Shown here: positions 50,223 through 61,561 of the stretch, in pieces | Layout: every line of letters starts with the position of its first letter | How positions within the stretch are numbered: the first letter of the stretch is position 1 | Assembly: GCF_001421485.1 (NCBI RefSeq) | Contig: NZ_LMKK01000003.1 | Location: 62,001 to 126,000 of the forward strand | DNA from: Agreia sp. Leaf210 | GTDB lineage: Bacteria; Actinomycetota; Actinomycetes; Actinomycetales; Microbacteriaceae | Length of the DNA stretch: 64,000 bases | Direction: 5' to 3' | Program-made: the position numbers and the translations under genes | The notes under the pieces: model-generated | Seen by the model: only the letters and a program-made list of their open reading frames with translations | Told to the model about the DNA's origin: nothing | Databases searched by the model: none

Positions 50223-51647
50223 TCAGGCGGAGGGCGGCGCCGTCATCGAGAGCACATCGAGCGCCGTGTCGAGCTGCTCGAGTGTGACCTCGCCCCGCTC
50301 CACGAATCCGAGTTCGATGACAGCCTCGCGCACCGTCACTTTGTTGGCCACGGAGTGCTTGGCGATCTTGGCTGCCGCCTCGTAGCCGATGATGCGGTTG
50401 AGTGGCGTCACGATCGAGGGCGACGACTCGGCGAGGGCGCGTGCCCGATCGAGATTGGCCTCGAGACCCGAAATCGTCTTGTCGGCGAGGAGCACCGACG
50501 AGTTCGAGAGAAGCCGGATCGACTCGAGCAGGGCGGTGCCCATGACCGGGATGGCGACGTTGAGCTCGAATGCACCGGATGCCCCGGACCAGGCGATGCT
50601 CGCGTCGTTTCCGATGACCCGGGAGCAGACCATGAGCACGGCCTCGGGGATGACCGGATTGACCTTGCCGGGCATGATCGACGATCCCGGCTGCAGATCG
50701 GGGATGTGCAGTTCACCCAGGCCCGCGTTGGGGCCTGATCCCATCCAGCGGAGGTCGTTGCAGATCTTTGTGAGGCTCACCGCGAGCACCCGCAGAGCTC
50801 CGGATGCCTCCACCAGCGAATCACGGGCGCCCTGGGCCTCGAAGTGGTCGCGCGCCTCGGTGATGGGCAGCCCGGTCTCTTCTGCGAGCAGCCGGATGAC
50901 CAGTTGCGGGAATCCGGCGGGGGTGTTGATGCCGGTGCCGACCGCGGTGCCGCCCAGCGGCACCTCGGCGACGCGGGGGAGCGCGGACTGCACTCGCTCG
51001 ATGCCGAGTCTGATCTGCATGGCGTAACCACCGAACTCCTGGCCCAGAGTCACTGGCGTGGCGTCCATAAGGTGCGTGCGCCCGGCCTTCACCGCCGTCT
51101 TCCAGAGCTCGGCCTTGGCCTCGAGAGCGACGGCGAGGTGGTCGAGAGCAGGCAGCAGCTGAGAGATGAGCGCGCCCGTAACGGCGACATGTACGGAGGT
51201 GGGGAACACGTCATTCGACGACTGCGAGGCGTTGACGTGGTCATTGGGGTGAACCGGGCTGCCGAGCCGGGCCGTCGCGAGAGTGCTCAGCACCTCATTC
51301 ATATTCATGTTCGACGAGGTGCCGCTGCCCGTCTGGTAGACGTCGATCGGGAACTCGCCGTCGAGGTCGCCGGAGATCACCTCATCGGCCGCCGACGCGA
51401 TGGCATCCGCGATGGCGTTGTCGAGAACACCGAGCTGCGCGTTCGCGAGAGCCGCGGCTTTCTTGATGCGAGCCAGTGCCGAGATCTGGGCGGATTCGAG
51501 ACCCGCGCCCGAGACGGGGAAGTTCTCGACGGCGCGCTGCGTCTGAGCGCCGTACTTGGCGTCGATGGGCACCCGCACCTCGCCCATCGTGTCGTGCTCG
51601 ATTCGGAACTGCTCTGTTCCTGTCGTTCCGGTTGCTGTGTCCACCAC
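50223..51647 (-). CDS. fumC: Class II fumarate hydratase
   Basis: The 474-residue enzyme interconverts fumarate and malate in the TCA cycle. Seen: [26 protein letters not shown] near 22-47, [14 protein letters not shown] near 107-120, [13 protein letters not shown] near 148, [21 protein letters not shown] near 194-214, and the fumarase/lyase signature [12 protein letters not shown] near 327-338. It starts at GTG 51647. It lies 94 bp behind the carbonic anhydrase gene on the same strand. The enzyme is oxygen-stable and homotetrameric in the family. Confidence 0.95.
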   Translation of the reverse strand: MVDTATGTTGTEQFRIEHDTMGEVRVPIDAKYGAQTQRAVENFPVSGAGLESAQISALARIKKAAALANAQLGVLDNAIADAIASAADEVISGDLDGEFPIDVYQTGSGTSSNMNMNEVLSTLATARLGSPVHPNDHVNASQSSNDVFPTSVHVAVTGALISQLLPALDHLAVALEAKAELWKTAVKAGRTHLMDATPVTLGQEFGGYAMQIRLGIERVQSALPRVAEVPLGGTAVGTGINTPAGFPQLVIRLLAEETGLPITEARDHFEAQGARDSLVEASGALRVLAVSLTKICNDLRWMGSGPNAGLGELHIPDLQPGSSIMPGKVNPVIPEAVLMVCSRVIGNDASIAWSGASGAFELNVAIPVMGTALLESIRLLSNSSVLLADKTISGLEANLDRARALAESSPSIVTPLNRIIGYEAAAKIAKHSVANKVTVREAVIELGFVERGEVTLEQLDTALDVLSMTAPPSA

Positions 51648-51741
51648 TGTGTGGCCTGCCTTCCTGTGTTTCGCCTCGTGGGCGCTGTGTGTGGGTCTGA
51701 AAAGTCGTGGTCGTGAAGATCGCCCGGGGGAGGGCTTGGCG

Positions 51742-52377
51742 TTAGACCGTGCCGATCACGAGGTCCGCTACCGCGCGCCCCTCCGCCAGTCGGTAGTTTG
51801 CGCCGACGATTGCGAGGCGGCCCTCGGCCACGGCCTCGCTGATCAACTCGGAGCTCTCGAGCAGCTCGCGCACGGTGTCGCGCAGATGCAGCCGACCGAC
51901 CTCGTAGGGGTCGACGGCGTCGGCCGAGTCTGTTCCCTGGTGTTCGGCTGCGTGAACTGCCGGAGTGATCTTCTCGATGATGCCGCGGATGTGCACCGGC
52001 AGGGGCGGCGCGTCTGGACCGACCGATTCGATGGCTGCGGCGACGGCACCGCACTCGTCATGGCCCAGCACGACGATCAGGGGCACCCCGAGCACGCCGA
52101 CGGCATATTCGAGACTGCCGAGCACGGAATCGGAGATGACCTGGCCGGCATTGCGCACGACGAAGAGGTCGCCGAGACCCTTGTCGAAGATGATCTCGGC
52201 GGCGAGTCGGGAGTCGCTGCAGCCGAACAGGGCGGCGCGGGGCGCCTGGCCTGCGGCGATCTGGTGCCGACGCTCAACGTCTTGGCGTGGGTGGCGCGGC
52301 GTGCCGTTGATGAAGCGCTCGTTGCCGCGCACCATCTCGCCCCAGATCTTGGCGGGTGTAAGGGGGGAATCGCTCAT
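51742..52377 (-). CDS. Beta-class carbonic anhydrase
   Basis: The 211-residue protein has the beta-CA zinc site: Cys and Asp in [11 protein letters not shown] near 51-61, and His plus Cys in [14 protein letters not shown] near 103-116. [21 protein letters not shown] lies near 74-94. It hydrates CO2 to bicarbonate. The start overlaps the DUF4245 stop by 4 nt (ATGA), so it is part of the xseA-xseB-DUF4245-CA transcript. Confidence 0.93.
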   Translation of the reverse strand: MSDSPLTPAKIWGEMVRGNERFINGTPRHPRQDVERRHQIAAGQAPRAALFGCSDSRLAAEIIFDKGLGDLFVVRNAGQVISDSVLGSLEYAVGVLGVPLIVVLGHDECGAVAAAIESVGPDAPPLPVHIRGIIEKITPAVHAAEHQGTDSADAVDPYEVGRLHLRDTVRELLESSELISEAVAEGRLAIVGANYRLAEGRAVADLVIGTV

Positions 52378-53039
52378 GATGTCGCCTCGTTCGTCTGTTC
52401 TTCGATGGTGCCCGTGAGGGTGGACGCCAGTGCCGCTGCTTCTTCGGGTGTGGCCGTTCCGGCCACGATGAACGTGCTGCGACCCGACTCGGTTGTCAGC
52501 GCGTATTCCACGTTGCCGACGTCGCGATCGGAGTCTCGGTTGTCGTAGACGATCCAGTCGATTCCGTCGATATTGACGCTGCCTGTGGGGATGGTCTGCT
52601 GCATCTCGTTGACCAGCCAGCTCGGGTTCGCGTCGACCCCCTGGGTGATCGAGAGGAACTGCTTCGACGGGGTGATGAGGCCGATGAACCACGAGGTCAC
52701 GCCATCGAGACTCGCAGTGCGGATCTCGGCCACGTTCGACGACCAGGTGTCGGGCAACTCGGGAACGGCGAGGGGAACAGGAAGCGTGCGCTGCGCGCTG
52801 ACGGCGACCGAGCGGTAGTCGATCGACTGAAGTCGCGAGGAGTCGTCTCTCGGAACGATGAACACCATGAGTGCGACGATGGCGACCGTGACACCGACCG
52901 CGACCCAGAGATTGCGGATCGTCTTGCTGTCGCGGTAGTTCTTGGAGTTCTGGGCCTTGCGGGCCACCTCTTCTTCGGGAGTCTCGGGTCTTCCGAGTTC
53001 CGCCACAACGGGGCGGGGTTTCGGTTCGCGGCGCGCCAC
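52374..53039 (-). CDS. DUF4245 domain membrane protein
   Basis: The roughly 221-residue protein has a charged cytoplasmic N-terminus (RPVVAELGRPETPEE), one TM helix near 46-66 (LWVAVGVTVAIVALMVFIV), and an extracellular domain ending in an Ala/Glu-rich segment. This fits the actinobacterial DUF4245 family, commonly encoded between xseB and central metabolic genes. Function is unknown. GTG 53039, two bases after the xseB stop, is preferred; an ATG 20 codons upstream inside xseB is possible. It is ATGA-coupled to the carbonic anhydrase gene. Confidence 0.8.
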   Translation of the reverse strand: MARREPKPRPVVAELGRPETPEEEVARKAQNSKNYRDSKTIRNLWVAVGVTVAIVALMVFIVPRDDSSRLQSIDYRSVAVSAQRTLPVPLAVPELPDTWSSNVAEIRTASLDGVTSWFIGLITPSKQFLSITQGVDANPSWLVNEMQQTIPTGSVNIDGIDWIVYDNRDSDRDVGNVEYALTTESGRSTFIVAGTATPEEAAALASTLTGTIEEQTNEATS

Positions 53040-53041
53040 CT

Positions 53042-53272
53042 CTACTCGGCGACCGACTGGCGGGCGGCGTCGAGGCGCGCCTTGGCGCCGATCAGCCACT
53101 GCTCACAGCGACGGGCGAGTGCCTCGCCCCGCTCCCAGAGCGCGAGCGACTGCTCGAGTGTCGATGAACCCTGTTCGAGCTCGGTGACGACGCGCACGAG
53201 TTCGTCGCGAGCCTGCTCGTAGCTGAGAGCGTCGATGTCTGCTGTCGACGGTGTTGTCGCTGTGGAGGGCAT
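53042..53272 (-). CDS. xseB: Exodeoxyribonuclease VII small subunit
   Basis: The 76-residue helical protein has the XseB pattern [45 protein letters not shown], read in pieces over 16-59. It binds XseA to form the single-strand exonuclease. It begins 10 bp after the xseA stop. The in-frame ATG 19 codons upstream would overlap xseA and is not preferred. Confidence 0.92.
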   Translation of the reverse strand: MPSTATTPSTADIDALSYEQARDELVRVVTELEQGSSTLEQSLALWERGEALARRCEQWLIGAKARLDAARQSVAE

Positions 53273-53282
53273 GGTTCCAATC

Positions 53283-54545
53283 TTATTCTGCGGGAGAGGG
53301 GGTGGCGGCTGCGGAGACGCTGCGAGCACCGGTAGAGGTGGCGCCGATCGACCCGTCGGACACGGTGATCACGAGGTTCGCGCCACTGGGGGCCTCGTCT
53401 CGACCTCGGACGATCGAGGAGTCGTCGCGCTGGACGATCGCGTAACCGCGATCGAGGGTGCGCTGCGGAGACAGTGCGCGCAGGTGGGAGACGAGTTGAC
53501 GGGTGCTGTCGTCGGCTCGCTCGACGACCCGTGACACCAGTTCGCTGCCGCGGGCGACGTACCGGGTGAGTTCTTCACTGCGAACATCGATGAGCCAGCT
53601 CGAACTCGCGAGCACCGGCCGACTTCGCAACTGCCCCAGTCGATCGATCTCGTTCTTGATGACGTGGTTGACGCGCACTCCCAGTCGGACTCTGGCCTGG
53701 AGAACCCGGGAGAGTTCTTCGGCTACATCGGGCACGACTCGTTTTGCGGCGTCTGTGGGGGTCGACGCGCGAAGATCGGCCACCTCGTCGAGCAGAGGGC
53801 GGTCGGCCTCGTGACCGATCGCGCTGACAATCGGCGTCGTGGCGGCGGCGGCGGCACGCACGACGCCCTCATCGCTGAACCCGAGGAGATTCTGAAAGTC
53901 TCCGCCGCCTCGGGCGATGATGATGACATCGACCTCGGGGTCGGCATCGAGCTGCTGGATCGCCGCGGTGACCTCGCGCGGCGTACGTTCACCCTGCACG
54001 GCGGCGTGCACGACCCGGAACTCCACCGACGGCCAGCGCAATTGCGCATTGCGGAGCACGTCTTTCTCGGCGTCGCTGTCTTTACCGGTGATCAGCCCGA
54101 CGCAGTGCGGCAGGAACGGAAGACGCTTCTTTCTCGACGCATCGAAGAGCCCTTCGGATGCGAGTTGTCGCCTCAGCCGTTCGAGGCGCTCCAGCAGGTC
54201 GCCGAGCCCCACGTGCCGCATCTCGAAGACCTGCATCGTGAGCGTGCCGCCCTTGAGCCAGTAGTTCGGCTTCACGAGAGCGACGACACGGTCGCCCTGC
54301 TTGAGATCGTCGGGAATCCGGCTGCGCACGCTCGACCAGATGGTGAATCCGATGGTGACGTCGTCGGTCACATCGCGCAGTTTTCCGTAGACGTTGGAGC
54401 CCGAAACGCCCCACTGGGTGATCTGGCCTTCGACCCATGCGGTGCCGAGTCTCTCGATGTATCCCTTGATCTTGCTCGAGAGCAGGGCGACCGGCCACGG
54501 GTTCTCGAGAGTCGCCGGGGCGTCGGCCTGTGGGGCGTCTGTCAT
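53283..54545 (-). CDS. xseA: Exodeoxyribonuclease VII large subunit
   Basis: The 420-residue protein has an N-terminal OB-fold ([34 protein letters not shown], in pieces, near 36-70) and the nuclease core with [16 protein letters not shown] near 142, [26 protein letters not shown] near 203-228 and [27 protein letters not shown] near 240-266. It degrades single-stranded DNA from both ends with XseB. ATG 54545 has AGGGAG upstream. It is divergent from ispH. Confidence 0.95.
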   Translation of the reverse strand: MTDAPQADAPATLENPWPVALLSSKIKGYIERLGTAWVEGQITQWGVSGSNVYGKLRDVTDDVTIGFTIWSSVRSRIPDDLKQGDRVVALVKPNYWLKGGTLTMQVFEMRHVGLGDLLERLERLRRQLASEGLFDASRKKRLPFLPHCVGLITGKDSDAEKDVLRNAQLRWPSVEFRVVHAAVQGERTPREVTAAIQQLDADPEVDVIIIARGGGDFQNLLGFSDEGVVRAAAAATTPIVSAIGHEADRPLLDEVADLRASTPTDAAKRVVPDVAEELSRVLQARVRLGVRVNHVIKNEIDRLGQLRSRPVLASSSWLIDVRSEELTRYVARGSELVSRVVERADDSTRQLVSHLRALSPQRTLDRGYAIVQRDDSSIVRGRDEAPSGANLVITVSDGSIGATSTGARSVSAAATPSPAE

Positions 54546-54599
54546 GCGGGTGCTCCCTGCGCGTGGTTCTGCGACGGCCGACCACCGAGATTTCACGGT

Positions 54600-54631
54600 T
54601 ACCATGGAGGAGTGAGCCAAGCCACTATAAG
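54600..54631 (+). promoter_or_regulatory. ispH promoter candidates
   Basis: TACCAT (54600-54605) ends 6 nt before GTG 54612. TATAAG (54626-54631) ends 7 nt before ATG 54639. Either would give a leaderless ispH; the first has the conserved final T and keeps a longer N-terminus. Confidence 0.4.
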
Positions 54632-55694
54632 TCTGCCGATGCCGAGGATTCCCGGCGTAAGAAACAGGCTAAAGGATACCCCCGTCACCGGGGAGAAGAA
54701 GGTGTTGCTCGCAGCACCCCGAGGCTACTGTGCAGGAGTAGACCGCGCCGTCGTCGCCGTCGAAAAAGCACTCGAGCATTACGGTGCCCCTGTGTACGTG
54801 CGCAAGCAGATCGTGCACAACATTCACGTCGTTCAGACCCTCGAGAAGCGCGGAGCGATCTTCGTCGAGGAAGTCGAGGAGGTTCCGCCCGGAGCCCACG
54901 TGGTCTTCAGCGCCCACGGAGTGTCGCCCGCCGTCGTGCAGGGTGCCGCCGATCGCGGCCTTCAGGCCATCGACGCAACGTGTCCGCTCGTCACCAAAGT
55001 GCACCGCGAGGCCGTGCGGTTCGCGCGCGACGACTTCGAGATTTTGCTGATCGGACACGAAGGACACGAAGAGGTCGAGGGCACAGCGGGGGAGGCTCCG
55101 GAGCACACGACTCTGGTCGGCAGCCCCGACGAAGCCGACACCGTGGTCGTTCGCGATCCCGACAAGGTCGTCTGGCTGTCGCAGACCACCCTCTCGGTCG
55201 ACGAGACCATGGAGACGGTGAACCGGCTCCGCGCGCGGTTCCCCAATCTGCAGGATCCGCCGAGCGATGACATCTGCTACGCCACCCAGAACCGACAGGT
55301 GGCCATCAAGAAGGTGGCCAAGAACGCCGACCTGGTCATCGTGGTCGGCTCCGCCAACTCGTCCAACTCCGTGCGCCTCGTCGAGGTCGCCCTCGAGTAC
55401 GGCGCGAAGGCCGCCTACCGGGTCGACTATGCCCACGAGGTCAAGCAGGAGTGGCTCGACGGTGTCAATACCGTCGGCGTCACCAGCGGAGCATCCGTGC
55501 CCGAGGTTCTCGTGCAGGATCTGCTCGACGAGCTCGCTGGTGCCGGATACGGCGACATCGAGACCGTGATCACGGCCGAGGAAGACCTGATCTTCTCGCT
55601 GCCGAAAGAGCTGCGCAAAGACATGACCGGCAAGAACGACTCCCGTGCACTCGGCGGCCGCCGTTCGGGCGCGGAGCCGTCAGACTCTCAGTAG
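54612..55694 (+). CDS. ispH: 4-hydroxy-3-methylbut-2-enyl diphosphate reductase
   Basis: The roughly 360-residue [4Fe-4S] enzyme makes IPP and DMAPP in the last MEP-pathway step. The three cluster cysteines are visible: [16 protein letters not shown] near 35-50, [16 protein letters not shown] near 118-133, and [13 protein letters not shown] near 218-230. The substrate-binding HGV in [10 protein letters not shown] and the Ser-x-Asn in [10 protein letters not shown] are present. GTG 54612 or ATG 54639 could start it; both have TANNNT-like boxes. It pairs functionally with the prenyl transferase at 47 kb. Confidence 0.94.
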   Translation: MSQATISLPMPRIPGVRNRLKDTPVTGEKKVLLAAPRGYCAGVDRAVVAVEKALEHYGAPVYVRKQIVHNIHVVQTLEKRGAIFVEEVEEVPPGAHVVFSAHGVSPAVVQGAADRGLQAIDATCPLVTKVHREAVRFARDDFEILLIGHEGHEEVEGTAGEAPEHTTLVGSPDEADTVVVRDPDKVVWLSQTTLSVDETMETVNRLRARFPNLQDPPSDDICYATQNRQVAIKKVAKNADLVIVVGSANSSNSVRLVEVALEYGAKAAYRVDYAHEVKQEWLDGVNTVGVTSGASVPEVLVQDLLDELAGAGYGDIETVITAEEDLIFSLPKELRKDMTGKNDSRALGGRRSGAEPSDSQ

Positions 55695-55719
55695 TCGGAC
55701 GCGCAGCAGTCGGACGTGC

Positions 55720-56229
55720 TCAGGTAGAGCTGAGGCTCGAGAGCAGCCCGGGATCCGCGACGAGAGCAAGAGCGACGCATCCGAACGTCACGATGAGCGC
55801 GAGAGCACCCATCAGCAGCGGAACGGGCCACGATCTTCTGCGCTGACCGATGAGGCGAACGGTGAGCCAGATCGTCGTGGCGAGGAGCACCAGCTGCGCG
55901 ATCGCGGCTATCGCGCCCGCGATGTCGACAGCGGAACCGCCTCCGTATTCGCCGAGGCCCCGGTCGGCGTAGAACATGTCGAGTGTGCTGCGCAGATCGA
56001 AGAGCGACGGCACGCTCGATGAGCTCGTCATCACCGCGGTCACGAGAAGGAACACGGAGATCGACGCGTCGAGGACGCGGTACGGAGCCGGTGAGACTAC
56101 TTCGTCGGCGTCAGCTCCATCCGGAGCCGTGTCTGCGGTCTCGGTGGCGTGCGGGTCGGCGGGCGGCGACCAGACCCACCCCTCGGGTGCGAGTTCGCCG
56201 TAGCGAGGAGTGGGCCGGTCGTCTGCCAT
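55720..56229 (-). CDS. DUF6264-like small membrane protein
   Basis: The 169-residue protein starts with RPTPRYGELAPEGWVWSPP, a Tyr-Gly-Glu-Tyr/Leu-APEGW motif seen in Microbacteriaceae membrane proteins annotated as DUF6264. It has three to four TM helices (about 50-72, 105-128 and 136-160). Function is unknown. It follows fba by 12 bp on the same strand and ends 25 bp from ispH. Confidence 0.65.
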   Translation of the reverse strand: MADDRPTPRYGELAPEGWVWSPPADPHATETADTAPDGADADEVVSPAPYRVLDASISVFLLVTAVMTSSSSVPSLFDLRSTLDMFYADRGLGEYGGGSAVDIAGAIAAIAQLVLLATTIWLTVRLIGQRRRSWPVPLLMGALALIVTFGCVALALVADPGLLSSLSST

Positions 56230-56241
56230 TGTCGCCTGAGC

Positions 56242-57270
56242 CTACTTGCCCGAGTTGCCGGCGGAGCCGAGCTGGTGGGTCGACTCGATGACGCGAGCGG
56301 CCATGGCCGTCTCGGCGAGCTTTCCCCAGGAACGAGGGTCGTAGACCTTCTTGTTGCCGACCTCGCCGTCGACCTTGAGGAAGCCGTCGTAGTTCTTCAG
56401 AACGGTGTCTGCGACCGAACGGCTGAAGGCGTACTGCGTATCCGTATCGATGTTCATCTTGATGACGCCGTTCGAGACGGCCTCGGAGATCTCGGCATCG
56501 GTCGAGCCGGATCCGCCGTGGAAGACGAGGTCGAACGGCAGAGGGCCGGTTCCGTACTTCGCCTGAACGCCGTCCTGGATCTCTTTGAGGAGCTCGGGGC
56601 GCAGCTTGACGTTTCCTGGCTTGTAGACGCCGTGCACGTTGCCGAAGGTCAGAGCCGCCATGTAGCGGCCCTTGTCTCCGAGTCCGAGCGCCTCGACAGT
56701 CGCGATCGCGTCGTCGACGGTGGTGTAGAGGTGCTCGTTGATGTCGTGACTGACGCCGTCTTCTTCGCCGCCGACGACACCGATCTCGACCTCGAGGATG
56801 GCGTTGATGGCGCGGGTGCGCGCGATGATGTCCTGGGCGATCTCGAGGTTCTCTGCGAGGGGAACCGCCGAGCCGTCCCACATGTGGGACTGGAAGATCG
56901 GGTTGCGACCGGCCTTGACCTCGGCCTCGGACGCCGCGATGAGGGGGAGAACGAAGCTGTCGAGAGCGTTCTTCGGGCAGTGATCGGTGTGCAGCGCGAC
57001 GGTCACCGGGTAGTTCTTGGCGACTTCGTGCGCGAACGCGGCGAACGCGAGGGCTCCCGTGGCGCGGGCTCCGCTGCGGGTGTGGCCGGCGAAGTAGTCT
57101 GCACCACCCGTGGTCACCTGGATGATTCCGTCGGACTCGGCCTCGGTGAGCCCCTGAAGAACGGCGTTGAGGGTCTGTGACGACGACACGTTGAACGCGG
57201 GATAGGCGAATCCCTTCGCCTTCGCGGTGTCGAGCATCTGGGCGTACTGGTCAGGCGTTGCGATGGGCAT
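56242..57270 (-). CDS. fbaA: Class II fructose-bisphosphate aldolase
   Basis: The 342-residue zinc enzyme splits or forms fructose 1,6-bisphosphate. Seen: YPAFNVSSSQTLNAVL near 23-38, VALHTDHCPKN near 91-101 (catalytic Asp and zinc His), EVEIGVVGGEEDG near 140-152, TFGNVHGVYKPGNVKLRP near 208-225 with a zinc His, and VFHGGSGS near 249-256. AAGGAG six bases before the ATG is a strong ribosome site. It is divergent from glpX, putting both enzymes of FBP turnover side by side. Confidence 0.95.
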   Translation of the reverse strand: MPIATPDQYAQMLDTAKAKGFAYPAFNVSSSQTLNAVLQGLTEAESDGIIQVTTGGADYFAGHTRSGARATGALAFAAFAHEVAKNYPVTVALHTDHCPKNALDSFVLPLIAASEAEVKAGRNPIFQSHMWDGSAVPLAENLEIAQDIIARTRAINAILEVEIGVVGGEEDGVSHDINEHLYTTVDDAIATVEALGLGDKGRYMAALTFGNVHGVYKPGNVKLRPELLKEIQDGVQAKYGTGPLPFDLVFHGGSGSTDAEISEAVSNGVIKMNIDTDTQYAFSRSVADTVLKNYDGFLKVDGEVGNKKVYDPRSWGKLAETAMAARVIESTHQLGSAGNSGK

Positions 57271-57406
57271 GGTTTCTCCTTGTGTCTACGCGACTTCATC
57301 CTAGGGGAGGCTCATCTTTCGACGTGGGAGAACGTGCACAGCTAGCGCGAGAGGCCCACCGGTACGCTGGAGGAGCCAGTCGATGACGCGCGACAGGAGC
57401 CGTCAC

Positions 57407-58420
57407 ATGGCAACGAATTCTGTGAGGTCTGCAATGACGAATACCGAAAACGACGCCCTCTACCTTCACCCCGACCGCAACCTCGCCATGGAACTCGTGC
57501 GCGCCACCGAGGCCGCCTCGATCCGCGCGTACCCGTTCATCGGCCGAGGCGACAAGCTCGCTGCCGACGGAGCCGCCGTCGACGCCATGCGCGCCTTCCT
57601 CACCACGGTCAATTTCGACGGTGTCGTCGTGATCGGCGAGGGCGAGAAGGACGAGGCGCCGATGCTCTTCAACGGCGAGCACGTGGGGAATGGGCGGGGG
57701 CCCGCCTGCGACATCGCCGTCGATCCCATCGATGGAACGAGCCTCACGGCCGCGGGCCGGCAGAATGCGCTCTCGGTCATCGCCGTGTCTGACCGAGGCA
57801 CCATGCTCGACGCCTCCAGCGTCTTCTACATGGACAAGATCGTCACCGGCCCAGAAGGCATCGGAGTGATCGACATCGACCGGCCCATCGGCGACAACAT
57901 CCGGGCGCTCGCCAAGGCGAAGGGCAAAGACGTCTCCGACATCAAGGTCGCCGTGCTCGACCGCCCCCGACACGTCGGCCTGATCGAGGAGATCCGCGCC
58001 GCCGGTGCCGGAACCCGCCTGTTGCTCGACGGTGACGTGGCCGGCGGCATCAACGCCGCCCGCTACGAGACGAGGACAGACATGTGCGTCGGAGTCGGCG
58101 GCAGCCCGGAGGGGATCGTCACGGCCTGTGCGATCAAGGCGCTGGGCGGACTCATTCAGGGGCGTCTGCTGCCCAAGACCGACGACGAGCGCCAGCGTGC
58201 AATCGATGCCGGACTCGACATCGACCGCGTCTACGAGGCCGACGACCTGGTGAAAGGCAACAACACCATGTTCGTGGCGACGGGCGTGACGGATGGCGGC
58301 TTGGTCGCCGGTGTGCGCAAGAAGGGCCCCGTCATCCGTACGGAGAGCCTGGTTCTGCGCAGTCGCTCGGGAACGATCCGCCGGATCGTGGCCGACCACA
58401 TCGCCGACAAGTGGTTTTGA
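57407..58420 (+). CDS. glpX: Class II fructose-1,6-bisphosphatase
   Basis: The roughly 337-residue enzyme removes the 1-phosphate of FBP in gluconeogenesis. Seen: DRNLAMELVRATEAASIRA near 22-40, VVIGEGEKDEAPML near 75-88, CDIAVDPIDGTSLTAAGR near 100-117 (metal and phosphate site) and GVGGSPEGIVTACAIKALGG near 225-244. Three in-frame ATGs (57383, 57407, 57434) all have purine-rich sites; 57407 has AGGAG eight bases upstream. Its stop codon is the first base triplet of a 17-bp tandem repeat. Confidence 0.94.
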   Translation: MATNSVRSAMTNTENDALYLHPDRNLAMELVRATEAASIRAYPFIGRGDKLAADGAAVDAMRAFLTTVNFDGVVVIGEGEKDEAPMLFNGEHVGNGRGPACDIAVDPIDGTSLTAAGRQNALSVIAVSDRGTMLDASSVFYMDKIVTGPEGIGVIDIDRPIGDNIRALAKAKGKDVSDIKVAVLDRPRHVGLIEEIRAAGAGTRLLLDGDVAGGINAARYETRTDMCVGVGGSPEGIVTACAIKALGGLIQGRLLPKTDDERQRAIDAGLDIDRVYEADDLVKGNNTMFVATGVTDGGLVAGVRKKGPVIRTESLVLRSRSGTIRRIVADHIADKWF

Positions 58421-58468
58421 GCCCTCGACGGTCTTGAGCCCTCGCGGTTCCTGAGCCCTCGACGGTTC
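58418..58468. repeat. Tandem repeat, 17 bp x 3, between glpX and rmuC
   Basis: Units at 58418-58434, 58435-58451 and 58452-58468 share TGAGCCCTCGACGGTTC with small changes. The first unit begins with the glpX TGA and the third ends on the last base of the rmuC stop. It is likely a slippage duplication; any terminator role is unproven. Confidence 0.85.
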
Positions 58469-59712
58469 TAGGCTGCGGGGTCGCTCTTCTCGAGTTCGGC
58501 GACGAGCTCGAAACTCGATAGCTCTCGGCGCTGCTCCTCGATCGTGGGGAGTACGCCGAGGACCGTGGACTCGTCGAGCGCGTTGAGTTTTCGCGCGGTC
58601 GGGAACACCTGTCGCTCGAGTGAGCCGACGAACGAGTTGTAGTCGCGCACACTGCGTTCGATCGATCGACCGAGCTTCTCGGCGTGGGTGGCCGTGGTGG
58701 CGAGTCGCGTGTACAGCTCGCGACTCAGGTCGAAGAGCACCTTCGCGTCGTGGGTCAGCACGTCTTGCTGCCAGCTGTAGGCCACTGTCTTCAAGACCGA
58801 CCACAGGGTGACGGGCGACGCCAGAGCGACCTTGCGGGAGAAGGCGAACTCCATGATGCTCGGATCGGCCTCGAGGGCGCTCGACACGAGGGACTCGCTC
58901 GGGATGAAGGCGATGACGAGTTCGGGGGAGGCGTCGAGGCCAGTCCAGTAGCCCTTGTTGCTCAGCGTCGTGATGTGGTCTCGCACGGCCTTGACGTGGC
59001 GCTTCATAAGCCGGTCTCTCTCCGCGCCGTCGGCTCCCGTTGCGGTGGCCGGAATCATGCTGGCCTCGAGGTAGGCGTCGAAGGGGACTTTCGCGTCGAC
59101 AGCGATGTTCTTGCCGCCGGGCAGATGCACGACCATGTCGGGGCGACCTGCGCCAGAGGAGCCGACGATGCTCGTCTGGACATCGAAGTCGACGCGCTCG
59201 ATCAGGCCGGCGGCCTCGACGACCCGGCGCAGCTGAGTCTCTCCCCACACGCCGCGTGTGCTGTTCGATCGCAGGGCCGACGCGAGCGATTCCGCGGTGC
59301 TGCGCAGCCTCTCTTCGGACTCGGTCGCACTGCGCAGCTGCTCGCTGAGTTCGCCGTGCTGTTTCTGGCGCTGCTCTTCGAGTTCGGAGACTTTGCGCTG
59401 AACGAGACGGAGGCTCTCGGCCACGGGGCTGAGTGCGACGAGCACTCGGCCGTCGGAGCTGACCCGCTCGGCCTCGGCTTCGCTCATCTCTCGAATTCGC
59501 TGCTGGAACTCGCCGATGCGACCGACCTGCAGATCGAGCTGTTCGTGCAGACCCGCGATGGTCGCCTCTGCCGCCGCTGAGCGGGCCTGGAGCTCAGCCA
59601 TGGGCCTCGGATCGACCTGCGGAATGCGGCCCGCGCGGAGCATCCAGCCGATGGCGCCCCCAAGCGCTACGCCGATGAGCAGACCGAGCACGAGAGCGAG
59701 TATGGGGTCCAT
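58468..59712 (-). CDS. rmuC: DNA recombination protein RmuC
   Basis: The 414-residue protein has an N-terminal TM helix (about 3-24), a coiled coil (about 38-130, with many Glu/Gln/Arg) and the RmuC domain: GVWGETQLRRVVEAAGL near 155-171, RPDMVVHLPGGKNIAVDAKVPFDAY near 190-215, and FIPSESLVSSALEADPSIMEFA near 275. RmuC limits recombination at inverted repeats and has a nuclease-like fold. It is 51 bp behind the exonuclease gene on the same strand. Confidence 0.92.
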   Translation of the reverse strand: MDPILALVLGLLIGVALGGAIGWMLRAGRIPQVDPRPMAELQARSAAAEATIAGLHEQLDLQVGRIGEFQQRIREMSEAEAERVSSDGRVLVALSPVAESLRLVQRKVSELEEQRQKQHGELSEQLRSATESEERLRSTAESLASALRSNSTRGVWGETQLRRVVEAAGLIERVDFDVQTSIVGSSGAGRPDMVVHLPGGKNIAVDAKVPFDAYLEASMIPATATGADGAERDRLMKRHVKAVRDHITTLSNKGYWTGLDASPELVIAFIPSESLVSSALEADPSIMEFAFSRKVALASPVTLWSVLKTVAYSWQQDVLTHDAKVLFDLSRELYTRLATTATHAEKLGRSIERSVRDYNSFVGSLERQVFPTARKLNALDESTVLGVLPTIEEQRRELSSFELVAELEKSDPAA

Positions 59713-59763
59713 ACGGGAAGTCTCGCACCGGCCTCCGACATCGTCGGAAGGATCGGCCGCGGG

Positions 59764-60354
59764 TCAGAGAACGGGGGCGACGACCGGCGGTCGCAGCTGT
59801 GAGATCTTCACCCCGGCGGCCCCTGCGAGGGTCTCGATCGAGTTGACCTCGTGACGTTCTGCCGCATGGATGATGATCGCCGCGCACGCCTCGGCATCCG
59901 CCAGCGCGTCGTGGTGTCTGAAGTCTTCGAAGCCGGCCGCCATGGCCGCCACGGGGAGTCGATACGAGTCGAGCGTGTAGGTCTTGCGCGCGATCTGCAG
60001 GCTGCAGGCGTAGGCGTTCGGGGGGCACTCGACGCGGGCCGCCGCGCTTGCCGCCCGGATGACCGCCATGTCGAACGCCGCGTTGTGGGCCACGAAGTGA
60101 TCGTCTCCGACGAAGTCGACGAGCTCGTCGAGCTGCTCCTCCCAGCCACGGGCGTCTTGTACGTCTTCGCTGTAGATGCCGTGGATCTTGGTGTTCCAGG
60201 GCAAGAACTCGTCGAAACCGATCTCGGGTTTGATGAACCACGAGGTCTCGTCGACGACGACGCCGTCGCGCACCTTGACGAGGCCCACCGAACACGCGGA
60301 CTCGCGATAGGAGTTGGCGGTCTCGAAGTCGATGGCAGTGAAATTCAGGGGCAC
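59764..60354 (-). CDS. DEDDh 3'-5' exonuclease (DnaQ/RNase T-like)
   Basis: The 196-residue protein has the DEDDh exonuclease motifs: Asp-Glu in TAIDFETANSYRES near 6-19, FVAHNAAFDMAVIRA near 87-101, and HHDALADAEACAAI near 146-159 with the catalytic His and final Asp. It is a single-domain proofreading-type nuclease without a BRCT or UvrC fusion. It starts at GTG 60354, divergent from ychF, and lies upstream of rmuC in a likely DNA-repair operon. Confidence 0.9.
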   Translation of the reverse strand: MPLNFTAIDFETANSYRESACSVGLVKVRDGVVVDETSWFIKPEIGFDEFLPWNTKIHGIYSEDVQDARGWEEQLDELVDFVGDDHFVAHNAAFDMAVIRAASAAARVECPPNAYACSLQIARKTYTLDSYRLPVAAMAAGFEDFRHHDALADAEACAAIIIHAAERHEVNSIETLAGAAGVKISQLRPPVVAPVL

Positions 60355-60414
60355 ATATCGATGCTCTCACGCTGCACCGACCCTCGTTTCGAAGGAGGCC
60401 GCGCGCCGGGCAAG

Positions 60415-60420
60415 TACGAT
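60415..60420 (+). promoter_or_regulatory. Candidate -10 (TACGAT) for leaderless ychF
   Basis: TACGAT ends 8 nt before GTG 60429, supporting GTG over ATG 60423. Confidence 0.4.
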
Positions 60421-60428
60421 GGATGCTC

Positions 60429-61502
<1,074 letters not shown>

Positions 61503-61561
61503 GTGGCCTGTTTCTGCCGCGGAACGACGTAGACCGACGACGCATCCTGGGGAAGACACGC

